From assembly GCF_000005825.2 (NCBI RefSeq), contig NC_013791.2:1054001-1118000 (forward strand): a stretch of DNA of 64,000 bases, in the 5' to 3' direction. Source of the DNA: Alkalihalophilus pseudofirmus OF4 (GTDB lineage Bacteria; Bacillota; Bacilli; Bacillales; Bacillaceae_D). Positions 56,519-64,000 of this stretch are shown in pieces (the stretch's first letter is position 1; every line of letters starts with the position of its first letter). Position numbers and translations under genes: made by a program. The notes below the pieces were generated by a model, which did not search any database, was not told where the DNA came from, and worked only from the letters and a program-made list of their open reading frames with translations.

Positions 56519-57805
56519 ATGATAGGAATATTTTTAAGTCTCATACTCTTAATGGTACTTGCTTATAGAGGGTGGTCCATAATCTGGATTGCTCCAATCT
56601 GTGCAGGTGTGGTAGCGATTACTGGCGGATTGGATTTACTTGAAGCTTACAAAGATACCTACATGGGTGGATTTGTAGGTTTTGCACAAACGTGGTTTCC
56701 GGTATTTATGCTAGGAGCTATTTTTGGGAAATTGATGGAGTATACCGGTATGGCACGATCAGTTGCCGTATGGATCACAAAAGCATTAGGCACTAAACAT
56801 GCTATTTTAGCTGTTATTTTATCAGCCTCTGTGTTGACGTATGGGGGAGTCAGTGTATTTGTTGTCGTATTTGCGGTATATCCACTAGCTCTAAGTTTAT
56901 TTAGAGAAGCCAATATACCCCGTCGACTTATGCCAGGAACAATTGCCTTAGGTGCATTTACCTTTACGATGACGGCTTTGCCAGGGACGCCGCAAATTCA
57001 AAATCTTATTCCTATGGATTATTATTTCACATCTGCTGCTGCAGCACCTATAATGGGTGTTTCGTCAGCCTTAGTAATGGGAGTTGGCGGCTTCTTATAT
57101 CTTAGATGGAGAGAGAAATCTTTAAAAGCAGCAGGGGAAGGGTATACAGAACCTAAAGGATCAGATACACAGGATAAAAAAGAAGAAAAAAATCCTCATA
57201 TTCTTTTATCTATATTACCTCTTATTTCTGTAGTATTTACATTGAATTTTCTAGATTTGGATATTGTCATTGCTCTTCTCACTGGAATTGTATTAATTAT
57301 GCTGCTTAGTTTCCATAAGTGGAAAGGATTTGTAAAAGCTATTAATGGCGGGGCAAGTGGTTCAGTTATTGCGATTATTAATACAAGTGCCGCTGTAGGA
57401 TTTGGTACAGTGGTTAGGACGGTGCCTGGGTTTGAGAGGTTAACAGATTTTCTTCTCGGTATTCAAGGCAGCCCGCTCATATCACAAGCAGTCGCTATAA
57501 ACGTATTAGCAGGGGCAACTGGCTCTGCATCTGGAGGGTTAGGTATCGCATTAGAAGCCTTAGGAAGTCGGTATTATGAAATTGCCCAAGCAACAGGGAT
57601 GAGTCCAGAAGCATTTCACCGGGTAGCTTCGATTGCTTCAGGCGGTTTAGATGCACTCCCTCATAATGGTGCTGTCCTCACGCTGCTTGCTATTACTGGA
57701 ATGACGCACAAAGATTCATATAAGGACATTGCAGTCGTGGCTGTTTTAATTCCGGTACTGTCCGTCATACCAGCTATTATCTTAGCTAGTATCGGTATCC
57801 TGTAA
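56519..57805 (+). CDS. GntP-family permease
   Basis: 428-aa permease with about 12 membrane helices. Motifs LTYGGVSVFVVVFAVYPLAL and ALPGTPQIQNLIPMDYY are typical of the GntP (gluconate/hydroxybutyrate) family, as is GGLDALPHNGAVLTLL. In this operon it probably imports the acid activated by the adjacent ligase, such as 3-hydroxybutyrate or acetoacetate (inference). Last gene before a strong terminator. Confidence 0.88.
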   Translation: MIGIFLSLILLMVLAYRGWSIIWIAPICAGVVAITGGLDLLEAYKDTYMGGFVGFAQTWFPVFMLGAIFGKLMEYTGMARSVAVWITKALGTKHAILAVILSASVLTYGGVSVFVVVFAVYPLALSLFREANIPRRLMPGTIALGAFTFTMTALPGTPQIQNLIPMDYYFTSAAAAPIMGVSSALVMGVGGFLYLRWREKSLKAAGEGYTEPKGSDTQDKKEEKNPHILLSILPLISVVFTLNFLDLDIVIALLTGIVLIMLLSFHKWKGFVKAINGGASGSVIAIINTSAAVGFGTVVRTVPGFERLTDFLLGIQGSPLISQAVAINVLAGATGSASGGLGIALEALGSRYYEIAQATGMSPEAFHRVASIASGGLDALPHNGAVLTLLAITGMTHKDSYKDIAVVAVLIPVLSVIPAIILASIGIL

Positions 57806-57818
57806 TTTTCTAATCTTA

Positions 57819-57848
57819 AGGCGAGAGATTTTTCTCTCGCCTTATTTT
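57819..57848 (+). terminator. Terminator of the acyl-CoA operon
   Basis: AAGGCGAGAGA/CTCTCGCCTT stem with T-rich loop, followed by ATTTTA. Confidence 0.85.
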
Positions 57849-57913
57849 AGGATTAACTCTCATGAAAACGGGGAACATAAACGGTAGACTATAAACCATA
57901 GGAGGTATATTTT

Positions 57914-59329
57914 ATGTTCTTTCGTTCTTTCTTTGATGAGAAGTTAGCTCACATGTCCTATTTGATTGGGTGTCAGAAAACGGGTGAAGCTATCATTGTC
58001 GACCCAGGCCGCAACCTGACACCCTATTTTGAAGTAGCAAAAAAAGAAGGATTCACTATATCAGCTGTAACAGAAACGCATATTCATGCCGACTATGCAT
58101 CAGGTGCAAAAGAATTAGCTGAGCTGTTTAATGTACATCTCTATCTATCCGATGAGGGGGATAAAGATTGGAAGTATGAATTTGCAAAAGATGTAGGTGC
58201 CACGCTTGTAAAAGAAGGCGATGAATTTTCGATTGGCGGTGTTCATTTAAAAGTGATGCACACGCCAGGTCATACGCCTGAGAGTATTTCTATTTTATTA
58301 ACAGATAAAGGCGGCGGAGCTCGTGAACCAATGGGGGTATTTACTGGTGATTTCTTATTTGTTGGTGATGTCGGCAGACCTGATCTATTAGAGAAGTCTG
58401 CTGGCTCTGCAGGAACTGCTAAGGTTGGAGCAAAGGATATGTTTGCATCACTGCAAAAGGCAAGAAATTTATCAGATGACCTGCAAATATGGCCTGCTCA
58501 TGGTGCAGGGAGTGCTTGTGGAAAATCTCTCGGTGCTGTTCCGGTAAGTACAATTGGTTATGAAAGGAAACATAATTGGGCATTTCAAATAACTGATGAA
58601 GATGAGTTTGTGGATGAACTATTATCGAGCCAGCCAGAGCCGCCAACGTATTTTGGCGTAATGAAAAAATTAAATAAAAAAGGGGCAGAACAAAAGCCGG
58701 GCAACATGCCTAGAAGACTTCAGTCACTTTCGGACCTAAAGGAAATGATTGATGATCATGTCTATGTTCTAGACACAAGAAAGTCTCCATTGTTTGCTTA
58801 TGGTCATATTAAAGAGGCTGTGAACATATCGATTGAAAAGTCATTTACAAACTGGGCAGGGTGGCTTGTTCCTTATGATAAAGATTTAATTGTAGTTGTA
58901 GAAGAAGAGAAACTAGATGAAGTGATCACTGCTCTTCAATCTATAGGACTTGATCGCACCATTGCGTTTATCGATCAAAAAACAATCGAACAAGATGTCA
59001 CACTGCCAATGTACAAACAAGTTGATGTTCATGAAGCTTACCAAACTGTTCGATCAAGTGAGGCGGCCTTGATTGATGTGAGAAATGACGACGAATGGAC
59101 AAACGGCCATGCACCTGAAGCGATCCATGCTTTTTTAGGCCACATTGAAGACCATTTGGAAGATCTGCCAAAAGATCAACCCTTATATGTTCTTTGTGGC
59201 TCGGGTGTCCGTTCAGCTATTGCGGTAAGTGTACTGCAAAAACACGGATTTGATCGAGTTGTTAATGTTAAAGGCGGGTTTACTGCTTGGGTAGGGGCAG
59301 ATCTCCCTGTCACAAAAGATGAATCATGA
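57914..59329 (+). CDS. MBL persulfide dioxygenase-like protein with two rhodanese domains
   Basis: 471 aa. N-terminal metallo-beta-lactamase domain with THIHADYASG (Tyr where many MBL enzymes have His), HTPGHTPESIS and FTGDFLFVGDVGRPDL, as in persulfide dioxygenases. A first rhodanese-like domain (residues about 265-360) has no catalytic Cys; a second (about 370-465) carries it in VLCGSGVRS. Layout is as in CstB-type proteins plus an extra domain. GGAGGT precedes the ATG; terminator follows. It oxidises or transfers sulfane sulfur. Confidence 0.9.
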   Translation: MFFRSFFDEKLAHMSYLIGCQKTGEAIIVDPGRNLTPYFEVAKKEGFTISAVTETHIHADYASGAKELAELFNVHLYLSDEGDKDWKYEFAKDVGATLVKEGDEFSIGGVHLKVMHTPGHTPESISILLTDKGGGAREPMGVFTGDFLFVGDVGRPDLLEKSAGSAGTAKVGAKDMFASLQKARNLSDDLQIWPAHGAGSACGKSLGAVPVSTIGYERKHNWAFQITDEDEFVDELLSSQPEPPTYFGVMKKLNKKGAEQKPGNMPRRLQSLSDLKEMIDDHVYVLDTRKSPLFAYGHIKEAVNISIEKSFTNWAGWLVPYDKDLIVVVEEEKLDEVITALQSIGLDRTIAFIDQKTIEQDVTLPMYKQVDVHEAYQTVRSSEAALIDVRNDDEWTNGHAPEAIHAFLGHIEDHLEDLPKDQPLYVLCGSGVRSAIAVSVLQKHGFDRVVNVKGGFTAWVGADLPVTKDES

Positions 59330-59344
59330 TAGCGAGTATCTGCT

Positions 59345-59376
59345 AAGTACCTTCACTATGCGTGAGGGTGCTTTTT
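59345..59376 (+). terminator. Terminator of the MBL-rhodanese gene
   Basis: AAGTACCTTCAC/GTGAGGGTGCTT stem with one G-U/mismatch, then T-run. Confidence 0.78.
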
Positions 59377-59449
59377 CCCTTCTCTTTTAATAGGTGGAAG
59401 AACATTTGATGTATAATAGAAAACATTAATATAGAGAGGAGTCGGTTAA

Positions 59450-60151
59450 ATGGAAGATATTTTTGAAATGATTGTTTATAATCCTGCATTACATAAGTTA
59501 TCCTTAGCTGCAGCTGCCGGTCTTATCATCGGTCTTGAGCGTGAATTAAAAGGTAAGCCTTTAGGGCTGAAAACATGCTTAATCGTTGCAGTAACAGCGT
59601 GTCTTCTAACGATTGTTTCCTATGAATCAGCCTTTTTGTTTTCAGAAGCTTATTCACGTCCGATGGATCCGGGGCGTATTCCATCTTATGTGATTAGCGG
59701 AATTGGGTTTTTAGGAGCCGGTGTTATTTTGAGAAGAAATAATGATGCGATTTCTGGATTAACGACCGCATCTCTTGTATTGGCATCTGCTGGCTTAGGC
59801 ATTACCATTGGGGTGGGCTTTTATGTAGAAGCATTATTAGGAGTCTTCTTTATGATTCTTGGCGTACGAATTATTCCTGATCTCATGTCTTGGATAGGGC
59901 CGAAGAAATTAAAAAATATTGAAGTGCGAGCAAAAATTTATATTAAAAAAGATACAGACTTAACTAGCTTTCTAAAAGAAGTGAAAAATAAAAACTTTGG
60001 AATCAGGCGCGTAAAAGTAAAAGAAGAAGCAGAAGATATTATTATTTCATGTATTGTGGTTACGAGCAGAGATGTCTATACGACAGATGTTTATTACGCA
60101 TTAAAATCCTCTGAAAATGTATTACAAGTGGAGGTTGAGAATATCACCTAA
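59450..60151 (+). CDS. MgtC/SapB family membrane protein
   Basis: 233-aa protein with four to five N-terminal helices and a C-terminal cytosolic ACT-like domain (residues about 150-233). Family motifs GLIIGLERELKGKPLGLKT and RIPSYVISGIGFLGAGVIL. MgtC proteins affect Mg2+ and membrane potential homeostasis. GAGGAGTCGG precedes the ATG. Why it sits among sulfur genes is not clear; it has its own terminator. Confidence 0.9.
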   Translation: MEDIFEMIVYNPALHKLSLAAAAGLIIGLERELKGKPLGLKTCLIVAVTACLLTIVSYESAFLFSEAYSRPMDPGRIPSYVISGIGFLGAGVILRRNNDAISGLTTASLVLASAGLGITIGVGFYVEALLGVFFMILGVRIIPDLMSWIGPKKLKNIEVRAKIYIKKDTDLTSFLKEVKNKNFGIRRVKVKEEAEDIIISCIVVTSRDVYTTDVYYALKSSENVLQVEVENIT

Positions 60152-60154
60152 GAG

Positions 60155-60181
60155 AAAGTCACTTTTCAAAGTGGCTTTTTA
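60155..60181 (+). terminator. Terminator of the mgtC-like gene
   Basis: AAAGTCACTTT/AAAGTGGCTTT stem with T-run. Confidence 0.82.
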
Positions 60182-60190
60182 TATAAAGTT

Positions 60191-60229
60191 ATATACCCCC
60201 TTGTGTATATTTTGTGTGTGTGCTATTAT
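60191..60229 (+). promoter_or_regulatory. cstR copy 2 promoter with overlapping operator
   Basis: Operator ATATAC-CCCCTTGT-GTATAT (60191-60210) with perfect 6-bp arms covers the -35 TTGTGT (60201-60206). A 17-nt spacer leads to TATTAT (60224-60229). Suited to autoregulation by CstR. Confidence 0.62.
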
Positions 60230-60317
60230 AGGTCATAGGGTATCTGATTATTGATACTATCTTGCAATTAGAATAGATGAATAATATAAATGACTACAAG
60301 CAGAAAGGGGATTTACT

Positions 60318-60578
60318 ATGGAGTATTCACAAGATATGAAAAACCGCTTAAAGCGTATTGAAGGTCAAGTTCGTGGGATTCTTCGTCTTATGGAAGAAGA
60401 AAAAGACTGTAAGAATGTTATTACCCAAATGTCTGCAGTAAAGTCTGCAACAGATCGTGCCATGGCCTATATTATCGCTAAAAATATGCAGCAATGTATT
60501 ATCGATGAAGTAGAAAAAGGCGAGCAAGCGGATCAAGTCGTAGAAGAAGCCATTCAACTGTTAGTGAAATCTAGATAA
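60318..60578 (+). CDS. cstR: CstR-type persulfide-sensing repressor (copy 2)
   Basis: 86-aa CsoR-family protein with Cys31 and Cys60 and Asn56 in place of the copper ligand His. In S. aureus the same two cysteines form di- to tetrasulfide links on reaction with persulfides and release the operator. It directly precedes TusA-rhodanese and rhodanese-MBL genes, and operator-like palindromes lie on both sides. AAAGGGG precedes the ATG. Confidence 0.93.
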   Translation: MEYSQDMKNRLKRIEGQVRGILRLMEEEKDCKNVITQMSAVKSATDRAMAYIIAKNMQQCIIDEVEKGEQADQVVEEAIQLLVKSR

Positions 60579-60594
60579 TTTTTTTGGTTTTAAA

Positions 60595-60674
60595 TATACC
60601 TAAACGGGTATAAGTAAAAAAGAGTTGACTAATTAAAAATCATATGTATAATATAGATATACGGGTAAGGGTAT
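60595..60674 (+). promoter_or_regulatory. Promoter flanked by two CstR-like operators
   Basis: TTGACT (60625-60630), 16-nt spacer, TATAAT (60647-60652). Upstream operator TATACC-N6-GGTATA (60595-60612); downstream site ATATACGGGTAAGGGTAT (60657-60674). The arrangement of two operators around one promoter resembles the S. aureus cst operon. Confidence 0.75.
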
Positions 60675-60694
60675 TATAAAAGGAGGCAAACAAA

Positions 60695-61261
60695 ATGACA
60701 ATCAAAGCAGATCATGTATTAGATGCAAAAGGATTATCTTGTCCAATGCCAATTGTTAAAACGAAAAAAACGTTAGATGGAATTGAACCAGGCCAAGTAC
60801 TTGAGGTTCAAGCAACAGATAAAGGCTCACTTGCTGATCTTAAAGCATGGGCTGGCTCAACAGGCCATCAATATTTAGGCACTATTGAAGAAGGAGACAC
60901 GCTTGTTCATTACATTCGTAAAGCGAGTGCAAATGAGGAAAAAGAAGAAGTTGACTTCGCAAATGTGATCTCTAATGAAGAGCTTGAAGCAAAAATCGGC
61001 AGTGAGAATGTAACAATCCTTGATGTGCGTGAACCAGCTGAATATGCATTCTCGCATATCCCAACAGCAGCTTCTATTCCTTTAGGTGAGCTTGAGTCAC
61101 GCTTAGGTGAATTGAACCAAGATCATGAAGTGTATGTTGTCTGCCGTACAGGTTCTAGAAGTGCGATGGCGGCCCAATTGCTTCAAGACAATGGTTTTAC
61201 AAATGTGACAAATGTAAAGCCTGGAATGACAGCATGGAATGGTAAAACTGAAAGTAAATAA
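60695..61261 (+). CDS. TusA-rhodanese fusion (YrkF/CstA-like)
   Basis: 188-aa sulfur carrier and transferase. TusA domain (residues 1-75) with Cys in GLSCPMPIVKTKK; rhodanese domain (about 85-185) with VVCRTGSRS. It accepts and relays sulfane sulfur. S. aureus CstA has an additional DsrE domain that is missing here. AAAGGAGG precedes the ATG. First structural gene of the CstR-controlled operon. Confidence 0.92.
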   Translation: MTIKADHVLDAKGLSCPMPIVKTKKTLDGIEPGQVLEVQATDKGSLADLKAWAGSTGHQYLGTIEEGDTLVHYIRKASANEEKEEVDFANVISNEELEAKIGSENVTILDVREPAEYAFSHIPTAASIPLGELESRLGELNQDHEVYVVCRTGSRSAMAAQLLQDNGFTNVTNVKPGMTAWNGKTESK

Positions 61262-61326
61262 TTCTTTTCTGAAAAGAATGGACTAATAAATGCAACAGAT
61301 GAACAAATACTATGGAGGTGTGATTC

Positions 61327-62457
61327 ATGGCTGTAAAAGCAATGAAAGCAGGAGTTTTAGCGAAGACGGTTATCAAATAAGGAGAATTATTTATTCTTGA
61401 TGTCAGAAATACGGACCAATATGATGATTGGAAAGTTGAAGGCGATGGGATTGTAACGATGAATAAGCCATACTTTGACCTTATTGAAGGGGTTGATGAT
61501 ATTCTTGATCAAATCCCAGCAGATAAAGAGGTATTAGTCGTCTGTGCGAAGGAAGGCTCATCTATCTTTGTTGCTGAGCAATTAGCAGAGGCAACAGGGC
61601 GTGACATTCATTACCTTGAAGGTGGAATGAAAGCGTGGAGTGAGCATCTTGAGCCGGTTAAAGTTGGAGAACTTGACGGCGGCGGCAGTTTGTATCAATT
61701 TGTCCGCCTAGGCAAGGGCTGTCTTTCTTACATGATTGTATCTGGAAATGAAGGGGCCATGATTGACCCGCTTCGTCTTGTAGATCAATATGACGCTTTT
61801 GCCAATAAATTAGGGATCAAAGTTCTTCATATGTTTGATACTCATCTGCATGCAGATCATATTTCTGGCGGACGCCGCTTAGCGGAAGCAACAGGTGGTA
61901 CGTATTACCTGCCGCCAAAGGATGCTGGGGAGGTAACGTTTAAATTTGAGCCTCTTGAAGACGGAATGGAAGTGACTTTTGGCGAGGCAAATGTACGAGT
62001 GAAAGCCGTTTATTCACCTGGTCATACGATTGGAAGCACGTCTTTAATCGTTAATGATACGTATTTATTCACAGGTGACATTCTATTCCTTGATTCAATC
62101 GGTCGTCCGGATCTTGCTGGACTTGCAGAAGATTGGGTAGGAGATTTACGCGAATCATTGTATGTCCGCTATAAAAACTTAGATCAAGATTTATTAGTCT
62201 TGCCAGCTCATTTTGCTAAATTGAAAGAGTTGGATGATCAAGGAAGAGTATTTGCTCGTTTAGGTGACCTATATAAAGAAAATCATGGGTTAATGATTGA
62301 TGATGAAGAGGAGTTTCGTCGTGTAGTATCTGAAAACCTGCCGCCGCAGCCGAACTCTTATCAAGAAATCAGAAAAACGAACATGGGTATCTTAACACCT
62401 AATAAAGAGGAAGAAACAGAGATGGAGATCGGTCCAAACCGTTGTGCCGTATCTTAA
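61327..62457 (+). pseudogene. Rhodanese-MBL sulfurtransferase/dioxygenase interrupted by an in-frame TAA
   Basis: From the ATG at 61327 (GGAGGTG upstream), 17 codons are followed by TAA at 61378-61380. The same frame then continues [21 protein letters not shown] and runs to 62457 (376 codons in total). Read through, it is an N-terminal rhodanese (VVCAKEGSS) plus a persulfide-dioxygenase-type MBL domain with intact [10 protein letters not shown] and [16 protein letters not shown], as in B. subtilis YrkH. An internal ATG at 61459 would lack the first rhodanese strands. A single base change (for example GAA to TAA) or a sequencing error is the simplest cause; all other catalytic motifs are intact. 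Confidence 0.8.
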
Positions 62458-62479
62458 TCAATAAATGATATTTAGTATT

Positions 62480-62531
62480 TAACTAAATCTATTTAGCCAA
62501 ATCTATTTAACCAATTAATTTAACCAATCTA
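62480..62531. repeat. Short AT-rich direct repeats before the second tusA
   Basis: Imperfect repeats of ATCTATTTARCCAA and its shorter forms in about 50 bp, with a CTAAATCTATTTAG palindrome. Probably just AT-rich leader; no promoter was assigned. Confidence 0.4.
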
Positions 62532-62546
62532 AGGAGATGATTTTTA

Positions 62547-62774
62547 ATGAACAGTAACAAAGTATTAAACGCAGAAGGTCTAGCTTGTCCAATGCCGGTA
62601 GTAAAAACAAAGAAAGAAATGGATACACTTGAATCAGGTCAAATTCTTGAAATCCATGCAACTGATAAAGGTGCTGAGGCTGATATGGCAGCTTGGGCTA
62701 AAACATCTGGACACGAATTAATTCATCAAGAACAAGACGGAAATGTATTTAAATTCTGGATTAAAAAAGGTTAA
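62547..62774 (+). CDS. TusA-family sulfur carrier (YrkI-like)
   Basis: 75-aa TusA protein with the active Cys in GLACPMPVVKTKK, closely similar to the TusA domain of the fusion at 60695. It carries persulfide sulfur between the rhodanese domains. AAGGAGATG precedes the ATG at normal spacing. Confidence 0.93.
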   Translation: MNSNKVLNAEGLACPMPVVKTKKEMDTLESGQILEIHATDKGAEADMAAWAKTSGHELIHQEQDGNVFKFWIKKG

Positions 62775-62787
62775 TACTAGCTGTAAT

Positions 62788-62825
62788 AGTGAGTGGGTCT
62801 AATAGAGACCTGCTCACTCATTTTA
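62788..62825 (+). terminator. Hairpin between tusA and the SulP gene
   Basis: AGTGAGTGGGTCT pairs with GAGACCTGCTCACT, followed by CATTTTAAT. It may be a partial terminator. Confidence 0.65.
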
Positions 62826-62846
62826 ATGAAAGGGGGACTTTAAAAG

Positions 62847-64000
62847 ATGTTAAAGAAATTGTTCCCAGGTCTTGAATGGATGTTAACATACCAAAAGCAC
62901 GACCTTAGAGGGGATCTTTCCGCTGGTCTGATTGTAGCGATTATGCTGATACCTCAAGGGATGGCATATGCAATGCTTGCGGGATTGCCGCCTGTAATTG
63001 GCTTATATGCTTCAACCATTCCACTGCTTGTTTACGCATTATTTGGCTCATCTAGACAGCTTGCTGTCGGGCCGGTTGCAATGGTGTCATTGTTAGTTTT
63101 AACAGGTGTTCAAGGGTTGGCTGAACCGGGGTCATCCGAATATATTTCACTTGTATTGCTGTTAGCTTTAATGGTCGGTGTGATCCAGTTAAGTCTAGGA
63201 CTCCTTCGGTTAGGTTTTATTACTGATTTTATTTCTCACGCAGTCATTAGCGGTTTTACATCCGCTGCAGCGATCGTTATTGGTTTTAGTCAATTAAAAC
63301 ATCTATTAGGCATTCAATTGCCGTCTTCTGAGAATGTTTTCGAACTACTATTTGAAGCAGGAAGACAACTTAGTTCTATTAATTCTTATACATTATTTAT
63401 CGGTCTTACAAGCATTTTAATTTTAGTTCTTATGAAAAAGTATGTGCCTAAGCTGCCGGCTCCATTGGTTGTTGTTGTATATAGCACCGTAGTTGTTTAC
63501 CTTTTTGATTTACATGAAAAAGGTGTAAGTATTATAGGGGAAGTTCCGGATGGACTGCCGTCTTTATCACTGCCTTCATGGAGTTTTGAAGCAGTTAGTG
63601 TTTTAATGCCAGTAGCGATTACGATTGCCATTATTGGTTTTGTGGAAAGTTTCGCTATGGCAAAAGTGATAGCGACAAAAGAAAAATACAAAGTAGATGC
63701 GAACCGTGAATTAGTTGGACTTGGTCTTGCTAATGTGTCCGCTTCAACTTTCTCAGGATACCCTGTTACAGGAGGATTTTCTCGTTCTGCAGTAAACTAT
63801 GGAGCAGGTGCTAAAACAGGATTAGCGGCTATCATTACAGCTATTTTAATTGTATTAACTTTATTATTTTTTACATCTTGGTTCTACTACATGCCAAATG
63901 CAGTACTTGCAGCCATTATTATGGTGGCGGTGTATGGGCTGATCGATGTAGGTGAGGCTAAACATTTATTTAAAGTGAAGAAGATCGATGGATTCACCTT
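62847..64000 (+). CDS. SulP-family anion permease (cut by window end)
   Basis: The first 384 codons of a SulP/SLC26-type transporter: KHDLRGDLSAGLIVAIMLIP, then QGMAYAMLAGLPPVIGLYAS and later SGYPVTGGFSRSAVNYGAGA. About ten helices are visible; the C-terminal helices and STAS domain would lie beyond 64000. AAAGGGGG precedes the ATG. Position after the persulfide genes suggests movement of sulfate, sulfite or thiosulfate (inference). Confidence 0.9.
   Translation, partial: MLKKLFPGLEWMLTYQKHDLRGDLSAGLIVAIMLIPQGMAYAMLAGLPPVIGLYASTIPLLVYALFGSSRQLAVGPVAMVSLLVLTGVQGLAEPGSSEYISLVLLLALMVGVIQLSLGLLRLGFITDFISHAVISGFTSAAAIVIGFSQLKHLLGIQLPSSENVFELLFEAGRQLSSINSYTLFIGLTSILILVLMKKYVPKLPAPLVVVVYSTVVVYLFDLHEKGVSIIGEVPDGLPSLSLPSWSFEAVSVLMPVAITIAIIGFVESFAMAKVIATKEKYKVDANRELVGLGLANVSASTFSGYPVTGGFSRSAVNYGAGAKTGLAAIITAILIVLTLLFFTSWFYYMPNAVLAAIIMVAVYGLIDVGEAKHLFKVKKIDGFT

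Overview
The window is low-GC Firmicute chromosome from a spore-forming, alkaliphile-like Bacillaceae bacterium. The signs are Bacillus subtilis gene order (sda-yqeGH-aroE-yhbY-nadD-yqeK-rsfS-yqeM-comER-comEA/EB/EC-yqzM-holA-rpsT-gpr-spoIIP-yqxA-lepA-hemW-hrcA-grpE-dnaK-dnaJ-prmA-rsmE-mtaB), sporulation genes (sda, gpr, spoIIP), AGGAGG ribosome binding sites, a CIRCE operator and a complete seven-gene Mrp Na+/H+ antiporter operon very close to those of alkaliphilic Bacillus. No rRNA, tRNA, CRISPR, prophage or intact IS was seen.

Layout. 1-4.9 kb: oligoendopeptidase, aldo/keto reductase, secreted alkaline phosphatase, FMN-binding protein. 5.0-9.7 kb (minus strand): a thiamine-pyrimidine salvage operon (ylmB-tenA-thiZ-thiX-thiY) behind a TPP riboswitch with a readable antiterminator/terminator switch. 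9.8-18 kb (minus): HU, PssA, a small membrane protein and mrpABCDEFG. 18-30 kb: the sda/yqe/late-competence region. 30-47 kb: ribosome, spore and heat-shock core genes. 47-52 kb: deoC, two membrane proteins, and a small module of a seven-helix membrane protein, a thioredoxin-like protein and a CstR-type regulator. 52-58 kb: a TetR-controlled acyl-CoA operon (thiolase, MaoC hydratase, SDR, acyl-CoA ligase, GntP-type permease). 58-64 kb: a sulfane-sulfur/persulfide region (MBL-rhodanese, MgtC-like protein, second CstR, TusA-rhodanese, rhodanese-MBL, TusA, SulP permease cut by the window end).

Genes that work together. In thiamine salvage, ThiXYZ imports a formylaminopyrimidine, YlmB deformylates it and TenA hydrolyses the product to HMP, all under TPP control. 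In persulfide handling, CstR (Cys31/Cys60) senses persulfides, TusA and rhodanese domains carry sulfane sulfur, and MBL dioxygenase domains oxidise it. Four palindromes resembling CsoR/CstR-family operators were found. Two bracket the TusA-rhodanese promoter, one overlaps the -35 of the cstR gene next to it, and one abuts the -10 of the 50.1-kb module.

Most notable observations: an in-frame TAA at codon 18 of the rhodanese-MBL gene (61378); ten CAAT cores spaced mostly exactly 21 bp apart between mtaB and deoC; the CstR-like site in front of an unrecognised seven-helix protein; a LexA-like palindrome on a candidate sda promoter beside an inverted pair of DnaA boxes; two matching palindromes in the TetR-controlled operon; two nested-palindrome intergenic elements (11.2 and 30.4 kb); and short genes (sda, yqzM and an unrecognised 58-aa ORF at 35.1-35.3 kb) that a 60-residue cutoff would miss.
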